A stretch of 38,232 bases of DNA from CAZMJG01 sp964576365 (GTDB taxonomy: Bacteria > Patescibacteriota > Microgenomatia > UBA1406 > GWC2-37-13): contig CAZNUT010000007.1 in NCBI GenBank assembly GCA_964576365.1, positions 1 to 38,232 on the forward strand, written 5' to 3'. Below are positions 8,913-15,105 of this stretch, piece after piece. The translations under genes were made by a program, and so were the position numbers. Each line of letters starts with the position of its first letter. Position 1 is the first letter of the stretch. Below the pieces are notes generated by a model that searched no databases, was not told the DNA's origin, and saw only the letters and a list, made by a program, of their open reading frames with translations.

Positions 8913-9569
8913 ATGGAACAAGAACAAAAAAACATATTCTCTTTATTTTTCTCACATCCGGTTTTTCGGTATGTAGTGATTCTTGTTATTCTTGTTATTG
9001 GTATTTTTCTATTTACCAAGCAAGATACATTGCGCCAAAGTGTTGTTCGTACCATTCCTACACCCACAGTCAAAGTACTTACCGATGAACAAAGTGATTC
9101 ACAGATGCCCTCAGTAGTACTTACGCAACCTGCTGTGATAAATAGAAATATTCCGTGGATAGAACCGGTGTTGCAAGAAAACAAAGAGATAAGAAAAGGG
9201 GAGACATTTTCTGTGGAATTACAATCTTTTTCAGGTGGAAGAGATGTCACTGGATATGATATTCTGTTTTCATATGACAGAGATCAATTTGAGTTGGTTT
9301 CTGTAACTTCAGCACTCTCACAGTATCAGGTGTATCAATATGAACGAGGATCATATATTACGATAACGGGTATTAAAAAGCTCGAAGAAAATAATCCTAT
9401 CGTGTTTGATCAGACAAAACTTGTTAAGATAGAAATGAGGGCAAAAAAAGAAGGAGCTGGTACGATTTCAATTTTGTCAGAATCAGGAAAAGAAAAGACG
9501 CAGTTTGTCGATTCACAAGTAAATCCATATGTGCCACAGTCAGGAAAATTGATAGTTGAGATGGAGTGA
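8913..9569 (+). CDS. Membrane-anchored cohesin-like protein
   Basis: A 218-residue protein with a short cytoplasmic N-terminus, a membrane anchor at about 19-34 (VVILVILVIGIFLF), a spacer, and a cohesin-like domain from about 75 to the end (RKGETFSVELQSFSGGRDVTGYDILFSYDRDQFELVSV). It starts 18 bases after the cohesin-dockerin gene. ACTATAAATA lies 4 bases before the ATG and no Shine-Dalgarno sequence is present, so it may also have its own start of transcription. It is a plausible receptor for the dockerin of its neighbour, though binding cannot be predicted from sequence alone. Confidence 0.85.
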   Translation: MEQEQKNIFSLFFSHPVFRYVVILVILVIGIFLFTKQDTLRQSVVRTIPTPTVKVLTDEQSDSQMPSVVLTQPAVINRNIPWIEPVLQENKEIRKGETFSVELQSFSGGRDVTGYDILFSYDRDQFELVSVTSALSQYQVYQYERGSYITITGIKKLEENNPIVFDQTKLVKIEMRAKKEGAGTISILSESGKEKTQFVDSQVNPYVPQSGKLIVEME

Positions 9570-9572
9570 GTT

Positions 9573-9695
9573 AGTTTATAACGTTAGCTGTTAGGTTTAA
9601 GGTTCTAGGTGTAAGGTTTTAGGTGTTAGCTTATTAGGTATAAGTAAAAAGTAAGAGTGAAAAGGTAAAAGGTTTTAGATTTAGGCTTTCAGGCA
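9573..9695. repeat. Period-7 TTAGGTT-type tract and hairpin remnant
   Basis: Degenerate units such as GTTAGCTGTTAGGTTT, CTAGGTGTAAGG and TTAGGTATAAG run through the gap between two cohesin-like genes. The tract ends in CAGGCAGGGATTCAG, which resembles the right end of the element at 26791-26817. Confidence 0.75.
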
Positions 9696-9730
9696 GGGAT
9701 TCAGTTTATACATCATTGCGTTATAGGAAA

Positions 9731-10363
9731 ATGAAGTTTCACAAAATTATTTCCACAACCGGTTTTTTGTTCTTATTCCTGTTTTTTGTGGGAACGGTAG
9801 AAGCAGCGACTTTGAATTTTAATCCTGATTCACTTTCTGCAAAATCGGGAGAAACGTTTACGGTAAGTATTGATATCGACGCCGGTTCAGATCAGGTTGC
9901 TGGTTCAGACATTTATATTGATTATGATACAGCTTTGGTAGAAGCTCAGACTGTCACCGCGGGAAGTTATTTTCCAAAAGTCAACAACGTACCATCATCT
10001 GGAAGGCTTTATATTTCAGGCATTATAGAAAATCAGGGAGATTATAAAACAGGGACTGGTACGGTGGCTACGGTTGTTTTTAAAGCAATTAAAAGTGGTA
10101 GTACTACTCTCAAATTTGATTGCGATCTTTCAAAGTCAGACACTTCAAAAATCGTGCAAAACGATATTAACGCTACAAATATCATCAATTGTGATGGTAA
10201 CACCAGTTTGATAGTGGATATAACAGGAGCAACCACCACTTCAAATACAAGCAATCAAACGATTTTATTACAAAGCGGAGTTTTTGATTCAATGGGTTTT
10301 TATACCATTGCGGGCATTGCGCTTCTTACACTGGGTGCGGCACTTCGACTATTTATCTCGTAG
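9731..10363 (+). CDS. Secreted, C-terminally anchored cohesin-like protein
   Basis: A 210-residue protein. The frame opens at a TTG (9716), but the ATG at 9731, preceded by AGGA, gives a clean signal peptide (MKFHKIISTTGFLFLFLFFVGTVEA) and is chosen. A cohesin-like domain follows at about 27-170 (LNFNPDSLSAKSGETFTVSIDIDAGSDQVAGSDIYIDYD). A Thr/Ser/Asn-rich stem and a C-terminal membrane segment (FYTIAGIALLTLGAALRLFI) end the chain. With opposite topology to the two genes before it, it would display its domain outside the membrane from a C-terminal anchor. Confidence 0.86.
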   Translation: MKFHKIISTTGFLFLFLFFVGTVEAATLNFNPDSLSAKSGETFTVSIDIDAGSDQVAGSDIYIDYDTALVEAQTVTAGSYFPKVNNVPSSGRLYISGIIENQGDYKTGTGTVATVVFKAIKSGSTTLKFDCDLSKSDTSKIVQNDINATNIINCDGNTSLIVDITGATTTSNTSNQTILLQSGVFDSMGFYTIAGIALLTLGAALRLFIS

Positions 10364-10473
10364 TATGAGGGCCTATTTACATTAGGTCTCACAGTGATCC
10401 AGAAATGTTTATCAACAACTATAAGAATTTGTAATCAAAAATAAAATGTATTTTATTTTTGAACGGTTCCTAT

Positions 10474-10481
10474 GCTATCAT
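10474..10481 (+). promoter_or_regulatory. Extended -10 box before the FN3-like gene
   Basis: TGCTATCAT (10473-10481) fits the extended -10 pattern TGnTATnnT and ends 8 bases before the ATG at 10490, so the mRNA would be leaderless or nearly so. No good -35 box is seen at normal spacing. Confidence 0.5.
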
Positions 10482-10489
10482 GAGATAGT

Positions 10490-11518
10490 ATGCATACCGT
10501 TTCTCCTGTGAAAGAGACTCGTAATTATCTTCGGATGAGTATTTTTGTTGTGGTTGGTCTTATGGCCATTCCACTTCTGATCTTTTTTTATTCTATCGTG
10601 CAGGAACTCATGGTGAGAGCTGAAGATCTCCTTCCTCAAAAAGTTCAGGTTAATCGTATTACACGATCTTCAGCTGTTATTACGTGGTACACTCCTCATG
10701 CTACGCAGTCAATCATCGAGTATGGTACTACACCTGAATCTCTCATTTCTTATGCCCCTGAGACAGAAGCTACCCGCGACCATCATGTTGAGCTCACATT
10801 GCTTACATCTAGCACCAGTTATTATTTCCAGATACGTACAGGAGATACAGTATATGACCAAAATGGCATACCCTGGTCGTTTATCACCAAATCTCCAACA
10901 GGTGAAGACGTGTCCGATCAGGTACGAGGCATCTCCACGCGAATTCGGGAGAGTAGTCGGCCACGCGCATCAGCTACTCCTACGATTGCCATATGCGATG
11001 TCACGACTTGTGCTGAAATTCAGCGAAAATTAGGCAAGGGCTGCACGACATCAGATTATGTAAAGTGTATCGCTACTACTCCAGCTCGTTCTCCCACACC
11101 AACCTCTTTATTATTGAGCGGTTATGCGACGCTCACGCCCACACCACCTGCCACTACTCCCGGTATTATTTCTAGCAGATGCAAGCCTACCTATTTATAT
11201 GCTGATACTAGCTCAACCAAAAAATGCTCACGTTGGGTATGGGAACGGCTCGATGCGTCAGGAAAACCATCAAGTTGTCGTGAGGATTTCGATCATTATG
11301 TACTTGAATGCAAAGCAAATAGCTTTGTGCCTACACCAGGCGCCACTCTTGCTCCAGAAAAACAGTATTTTAATGGTTCTATCACAGATATCACTCATAA
11401 TGCGGCCAGTCTGGATGTGGTGCCTGATGCGGGGCAATATGTCTTTTGTCAGGTAAAAGCGGTAGATGTGGACGGATATAGTACCGACTGGTATCAGGGG
11501 AGCGCAAAATGTGAATAA
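10490..11518 (+). CDS. Membrane-anchored FN3-like surface protein
   Basis: A 342-residue protein. A membrane anchor lies at about 17-38, then an FN3-like domain at about 50-135 of the kind found at the N-terminus of purple acid phosphatases (QKVQVNRITRSSAVITWYTPHATQSIIEYGTTPESL, then ELTLLTSSTSYYFQIRT). Pro/Thr/Ser linkers alternate with Cys-containing segments in the second half (CDVTTCAEIQRKLGKGCTTSDYVKC and CKPTYLYADTSSTKKCSRWVWERLDASGK), suggesting disulfide-stabilised extracellular modules. No catalytic residues are recognised. It ends the surface-protein cluster and probably acts in adhesion or architecture. Confidence 0.8.
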   Translation: MHTVSPVKETRNYLRMSIFVVVGLMAIPLLIFFYSIVQELMVRAEDLLPQKVQVNRITRSSAVITWYTPHATQSIIEYGTTPESLISYAPETEATRDHHVELTLLTSSTSYYFQIRTGDTVYDQNGIPWSFITKSPTGEDVSDQVRGISTRIRESSRPRASATPTIAICDVTTCAEIQRKLGKGCTTSDYVKCIATTPARSPTPTSLLLSGYATLTPTPPATTPGIISSRCKPTYLYADTSSTKKCSRWVWERLDASGKPSSCREDFDHYVLECKANSFVPTPGATLAPEKQYFNGSITDITHNAASLDVVPDAGQYVFCQVKAVDVDGYSTDWYQGSAKCE

Positions 11519-11547
11519 TTGATATCTTCTGATACATTTGGTATAAT
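11519..11547 (+). promoter_or_regulatory. Promoter of def, predicted leaderless
   Basis: TTGATA (11519-11524), 17-base spacer, TATAAT (11542-11547) with an upstream TG (extended -10). Only six bases separate the box from the ATG at 11554, which is where transcription itself should start. The -35 box overlaps the base after the stop codon of the upstream gene. Confidence 0.8.
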
Positions 11548-11553
11548 ATATGC

Positions 11554-12081
11554 ATGATTCTTCCCATTGTGAAAGTGCCAGCGGGTGTTTTGACAAAAAA
11601 AGTCAAACGTATCACAACGATCAATGATAAGATCAGAGCTCTCGCACGCGACATGGGGCAAACACTTCTTGTCCAGAAAGATCCTGAAGGAGTAGGACTT
11701 GCTGCTCCACAAGTAGGGGAGGGTGTTGCGCTTTTTATCATTCGACCGGACAAAAATTCACCCATTCGCACATTCATCAACCCTAAAATCATACAGGTTG
11801 AAGATGGTAAGCAGGTCTCAGCAAAAAAGAAAACGACCCTTGAAGGCTGTCTTTCTATCGATCGCATCTGGTCTCCTATTCAACGCCCACAACGTGTCTT
11901 ATTGAGTTATCAGACGATAGACGGCAAAGAGCACGAGCAGTGGTTTGAGCAGTTTGAGGCAGTTATCGTACAGCACGAAATGGATCATCTGAATGGTATT
12001 TTATTCACCCAACGTGCGGTCGAACAGAAGAAAAAGATCTACGAAGAACATGATGGAGAACTACATGAGGTCAAGGTATAA
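11554..12081 (+). CDS. def: Peptide deformylase
   Basis: A 175-residue cytoplasmic metalloenzyme that removes the formyl group from the N-terminal methionine of new proteins. All three family motifs are present: GVGLAAPQ at 46-53, EGCLS at 97-101 (Cys metal ligand) and HEMDH at 141-145 (two His ligands and the catalytic Glu). The C-terminal tail is Lys/Glu-rich. Length is normal. A canonical promoter lies directly upstream with only six bases before the ATG. The next gene is on the opposite strand and ends 7 bases away. Confidence 0.97.
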   Translation: MILPIVKVPAGVLTKKVKRITTINDKIRALARDMGQTLLVQKDPEGVGLAAPQVGEGVALFIIRPDKNSPIRTFINPKIIQVEDGKQVSAKKKTTLEGCLSIDRIWSPIQRPQRVLLSYQTIDGKEHEQWFEQFEAVIVQHEMDHLNGILFTQRAVEQKKKIYEEHDGELHEVKV

Positions 12082-12088
12082 AACACAT

Positions 12089-12595
12089 TTATTTTTGCAA
12101 TTCATTTAGTCTTTTTATTAAAACTTCTGCTTTCATAACATCTCCGTATGAGCAATCTACCCCAGGTGCCAATCCTTCGAGAAGTGAGCGTTCGATATAC
12201 TCTCTCTCGCTTAAGCCACTAAGATCTATTGTTGCTCTTGTCATTACATGAGTGCCGTAACTAGGGCCATCTACTTCACTGTATTTAACAACTTCAACTT
12301 CATACCACTCTGCTTTTATGCGTTCTGGATCATTGCGATAGGCAAAATGCCGACCTTCAACATGAGCTGCTTCATGCCTCATGATATGGTTTATTGCGTC
12401 ATCGGTCAAAGGTACATCCTGAGGTAAACCTGCATTTGAAATCAGACAAAGTGTAAATTCAAGTTGAAGTTCATTGGGTACTTTTATTATTGTATGTGGT
12501 TCTTGATATGTTGCAGATTCATACATTTGTTCTACTTGATCTGCAGTCCTGGGGTTGGCTATCTGCTGTGATAAAAGATCAACAATTTCAAACAT
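12089..12595 (-). CDS. Small HExxH protein, possibly M41-like metallopeptidase
   Basis: A 168-residue protein without membrane segment or signal peptide. HEAAH at 74-78 is a zincin-type zinc motif. About 74 residues later SLLEGLAPGVDCSYGDVMKAEVLIKRL (137-163) resembles the region of FtsH-family (M41) peptidases that carries the third metal ligand, here possibly Asp152. There is no AAA ATPase domain and no membrane anchor, so if related it is a stand-alone protease domain. The motif is seen directly; the M41 relation is inference. It lies between def and rpmB and could be expressed from the rpmB side. Confidence 0.7.
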   Translation of the reverse strand: MFEIVDLLSQQIANPRTADQVEQMYESATYQEPHTIIKVPNELQLEFTLCLISNAGLPQDVPLTDDAINHIMRHEAAHVEGRHFAYRNDPERIKAEWYEVEVVKYSEVDGPSYGTHVMTRATIDLSGLSEREYIERSLLEGLAPGVDCSYGDVMKAEVLIKRLNELQK

Positions 12596-12638
12596 GGATA
12601 TTATTTTTTAATTTTTATGTTCAGTCCAGTGATCGTGT

Positions 12639-12699
12639 AATGCTGTATCTACTGTTGATGGGTCGCCATCAACAAAAAGCTATTTCAGCATTATTTTTT
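12639..12699. other. Nested hairpin followed by T-run
   Basis: Outer arms AATGCTG (12639-12645) and CAGCATT (12686-12692) enclose a perfect inner hairpin GTTGATGG-GTCG-CCATCAAC (12653-12672). A run of seven T follows on the plus strand. It is the only structure in the 171-base gap between rpmB and the HExxH gene. It could stop plus-strand transcripts running past def, or be a processing site in the rpmB transcript. Confidence 0.5.
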
Positions 12700-12766
12700 T
12701 AACTCGTTGAACTCTCAACAGAATGATATAAATTGTCAATTTGAGACGTACTATTCTTAAAAAGAA

Positions 12767-13063
12767 TTAAGATGTGGATTCTTCTGGTTGGGGTGTTGGA
12801 AGATTGGCAAGAGTAAGAAATGGGGTCACGCCTTCTGTAGTATCTTTTTTGATTCTTTTGAGACAACGCGTACACAGTTTGATGCGTTCATTTTTACCTT
12901 CGATGACGGCCATCACCGGTTGTATATTGGGTTTAAATACGCGCTGAGTTTTCTGGGCACGTTTTTTCCAGCGACCTCCGGCCACACCACGATGATGTGT
13001 ATGAGACCTGCCGAAAAGAAGGCCTTTACCGCAATGGTAGCATCCACTTGTATATATTCCCAT
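12767..13063 (-). CDS. rpmB: 50S ribosomal protein bL28
   Basis: A 98-residue large-subunit ribosomal protein. The N-terminal CYHCGKGLLFGRSHTHH and the central RWKKRAQKTQRVFKPNIQPV are typical of bL28. Cys8/Cys11 and Cys64/Cys67 form two CxxC pairs, the zinc-binding version. An acidic, proline-rich tail (LANLPTPQPEESTS) extends beyond the usual end. It has its own promoter in the 50-base divergent region shared with the M50 protease gene. Confidence 0.95.
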   Translation of the reverse strand: MGIYTSGCYHCGKGLLFGRSHTHHRGVAGGRWKKRAQKTQRVFKPNIQPVMAVIEGKNERIKLCTRCLKRIKKDTTEGVTPFLTLANLPTPQPEESTS

Positions 13064-13075
13064 ATAAGATTTTTT

Positions 13076-13104
13076 ATGATACCATAGACAAGGTATATTT
13101 GCAA
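13076..13104 (-). promoter_or_regulatory. Promoter of rpmB
   Basis: Read on the minus strand: TTGCAA (13104-13099), 17-base spacer, TATCAT (13081-13076) with an extended TG. The ATG at 13063 lies 12 bases further on. It occupies most of the 50-base divergent gap to the M50 protease gene. Confidence 0.65.
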
Positions 13105-13113
13105 TGACGTAAT

Positions 13114-13767
13114 ATGATTCAAACTCTATTTACCAGTCCTGTTTCCTTTATTTTCAGCCTCATATCGATAGTGGTTGCTATCACGATCCATGAGTATGCT
13201 CATGCAAAGGCAGCTGATCATCTGGGTGATCCGACGCCTCGCATTCAAGGCAGATTGTCTCTGAGTCCTACGGCACATCTGGATCTTTATGGGTCATTAC
13301 TTCTTCTTATTTTCGGATTCGGGTGGGGAAAGCCGGTGCAGTTTGATCCATACAACCTGAGAAATCCACGAAGAGATGCGGGTATCATCTCAGTTGCAGG
13401 GCCAATATCAAATATTTTGTTGGCTGTTTTAGCTTCCATAATACTCAGATTGTTCTATTTTTTTGACGTTTCAGGCTTGACAATTATAGGATCATTATTT
13501 CTCACAAATCTGATTGTGGTAAATCTCGGTTTAGCAGTCTTTAATCTTATACCTATTCACCCTCTTGATGGGTTCAAAATCGTTGGCGCATTGCTGAATA
13601 AAGAACAGGCGAGGGAGTGGTACCAGCTTGAACGCTACGGCATGATTTTTTTACTTATTCTGATATTGCCAATCGGAGGAAAATCAATGCTCCATAGTCT
13701 TCTTGATCCCATTCTGAGCTTTTTATTCAGTATTTTTATCCCCTTGAGTGGCTCTGGTATCATTTAG
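13114..13767 (+). CDS. Site-2 protease family (M50) membrane metalloprotease
   Basis: A 217-residue polytopic membrane protease. The zinc motif HEYAH is at 26-30 inside the first membrane segment, and the third ligand region NLIPIHPLDG at 144-153 is typical of M50B proteins. GGKSMLHSLL and the hydrophobic segments around 55-70, 91-113, 121-148 and 170-185 fit the compact site-2 protease fold without PDZ domain. In the family these enzymes cut membrane-embedded regulators; the substrate is unknown. It is divergent from rpmB and followed 32 bases later by the glycosyltransferase. Confidence 0.92.
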   Translation: MIQTLFTSPVSFIFSLISIVVAITIHEYAHAKAADHLGDPTPRIQGRLSLSPTAHLDLYGSLLLLIFGFGWGKPVQFDPYNLRNPRRDAGIISVAGPISNILLAVLASIILRLFYFFDVSGLTIIGSLFLTNLIVVNLGLAVFNLIPIHPLDGFKIVGALLNKEQAREWYQLERYGMIFLLILILPIGGKSMLHSLLDPILSFLFSIFIPLSGSGII

Positions 13768-13799
13768 TCTGTTTTACACGCAAAATGATACAATATCCT

Positions 13800-14567
13800 A
13801 TGCGACTTTCGGTCACCATCCCTACCTTTAACGAGGCAAAAAATATACGCTTGCCGCTTGATTCCGTTTTGGATATTGCTGATGAAATCGTGGTAGTAGA
13901 TGGAGGTTCCACAGACGATACGATAAACATAGTCAAAAGCTACGGTGAAAAAATAAAGCTTTTTCAAGTCGATAACCCCCCCAATTTTCTTACCAATAAA
14001 CAGCGAGCTATCGAGTTTGCAAAAGGGGAGTGGATACTGCAACTTGATGCAGATGAAGCAGTCTCACCGGAATTAAAAATGGAAATTGGGAAGCGACTCA
14101 GCGATTCAGCGACTCAGCCAGAAGGATTTAATGGTTTTTTTATTCCCCGGAAAAATTGGTTTCTCGGGAGATATCTCATGAAAGGTGGTGTGTATCCGGA
14201 TGCAGTTTTGAGGCTTTATCGCAGGAAAAAAGCACACTTTGCACTGAAGGATATTCACGAGCATGCGATCATCGATGGGAAGGTAGGAGAGATGCATGAA
14301 GCATTATTACACCATGCGGATCCTGACTTCGAGCGCTATCTAATGCGTTGGAATCGATACACTTCATTTGATGCTGCGCAGCTGGTCAAAAAAGGAGAAG
14401 CCCCGTGCTTTCTTTGTTATTTTATTGGTAAGCCGCTTTATACTTTTTTTATGATTTATTTCCGGCATCTTGGTTTCCAGGATGGGTTTCCGGGCTTCGT
14501 GTGGGCTCTCTTCTCTTCGATCCGTTTCTGGGTGATATACATTAAAGCAGTGAACTGTAACATGTAA
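13800..14567 (+). CDS. Family 2 glycosyltransferase with repeat-derived insert
   Basis: A 255-residue GT2 enzyme of the WaaE/KdtX-like group. It has TIPTFNEAKNI at the N-terminus, VVDGGSTDDT at 32-41, the DXD motif in LDADEAVSP (82-90) and the acceptor region GGVYPDAVLRLYRR. C-terminal segments near 200-215 and 240-250 are hydrophobic and probably membrane-associated. The ATG at 13800 is preferred to that at 13785, because TACAAT at 13789-13794 looks like a -10 box. Residues 99-108 (RLSDSATQPE) are encoded by a period-8 TCAGCGAY tract, and the last residues and stop codon (CNM-stop) come from the TGTAACA heptamer tract. It likely builds surface glycans. Confidence 0.9.
   Translation: MRLSVTIPTFNEAKNIRLPLDSVLDIADEIVVVDGGSTDDTINIVKSYGEKIKLFQVDNPPNFLTNKQRAIEFAKGEWILQLDADEAVSPELKMEIGKRLSDSATQPEGFNGFFIPRKNWFLGRYLMKGGVYPDAVLRLYRRKKAHFALKDIHEHAIIDGKVGEMHEALLHHADPDFERYLMRWNRYTSFDAAQLVKKGEAPCFLCYFIGKPLYTFFMIYFRHLGFQDGFPGFVWALFSSIRFWVIYIKAVNCNM
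14093..14119. repeat. Period-8 TCAGCGAY tract inside the GT2 gene
   Basis: Units TCAGCGAT and TCAGCGAC in tandem, matching the intergenic octamer tract at 34639-34684 (TCAGCGAT, TCAGCAAC and so on). It is translated in frame as part of a loop between the DXD segment and the conserved FFIPRKNWFLG segment. Confidence 0.75.
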
Positions 14568-14760
14568 CATGTAGCATGTAACATGTAACATGTAGCATGT
14601 AGCATGTAGCATGTAGCATGTAACATGTAACATGTAGCAATCTAATTATGTAGGTGTTAGGTTTTAGGTTGTTAGGTGATAGTTTTTTGGCTAATTAGCT
14701 TATTAGTGAGAAACGTCATTGCGCCTGCCCGCCTATGGCGGGAGGAGAGATATTAACACG
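14566..14760. repeat. Composite repeat: TGTARCA heptamers, 15-mer, TTAGGTK heptamers, GC hairpin
   Basis: About ten TGTAACA/TGTAGCA units (14568-14637), the 15-mer CAATCTAATTATGTA (14638-14652), TTAGGTG/TTAGGTT units (14653-14705), then GTCATTGCG and the hairpin CCTGCCCGCCTATGGCGGG (14727-14745). GAAGCAATCT follows at 14763-14772. Same order as 7333-7460. It supplies the stop codon of the preceding gene and fills the 282-base gap. Confidence 0.88.
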
Positions 14761-14813
14761 ACGAAGCAATCTGTTCTTGCAGTCATGTTACTCGTATTCA
14801 GATGGTTTATAGC

Positions 14814-14841
14814 TTGATATAAGGCTTTATTTTGTTATAAT
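14814..14841 (+). promoter_or_regulatory. Promoter of small membrane protein gene
   Basis: TTGATA (14814-14819), 16-base spacer, TATAAT (14836-14841) with extended TG. The predicted start of transcription falls at 14847-14850, which selects the ATG at 14850 over that at 14844. Confidence 0.7.
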
Positions 14842-14849
14842 AGATGCTT

Positions 14850-15104
14850 ATGAAGCCAAAAGAATTTGCTGAAGCAATGCTCTATGGTGTTGTCGCAACG
14901 GGTTTACCCATTGCAGCACTTGATATGAGAGTGGCTCATTATGCAACAGAACAGGAAATGGCTCTATATGCTGTTGTACTCTTCTCTTCACTTGCGGCTG
15001 CACAAACATTAGGAATTGTAGCAAGCGTTGCGGCTTATGTTTTGATAGATAAGAACGATGGCGGAGGCAGTGATGAGAATGGAGGAAATTCTTCGTTTAG
15101 CTAA
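14850..15104 (+). CDS. Small two-segment membrane protein, unknown
   Basis: An 84-residue protein with two hydrophobic segments (about 11-28 and 42-67) and a short charged, Gly/Asn/Ser-rich tail (DKNDGGGSDENGGNSSFS). No family is recognised. The start at 14850 was chosen because the TATAAT box makes the upstream ATG at 14844 lie at or before the transcription start. The size and topology recall the 83-residue protein at 26026, but I see no convincing sequence match. It ends one base before the ychF stop on the other strand. Confidence 0.6.
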   Translation: MKPKEFAEAMLYGVVATGLPIAALDMRVAHYATEQEMALYAVVLFSSLAAAQTLGIVASVAAYVLIDKNDGGGSDENGGNSSFS

Positions 15105-15105
15105 T

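Noticed and set aside
13064..13113. Riboswitch or leader peptide before rpmB
   Set aside because: The divergent gap is only 50 bases and is explained by a promoter.
14566..14640. Tandem TGTARCA units as a possible CRISPR array
   Set aside because: Period is seven bases with no spacers, no long direct repeats and no cas genes.
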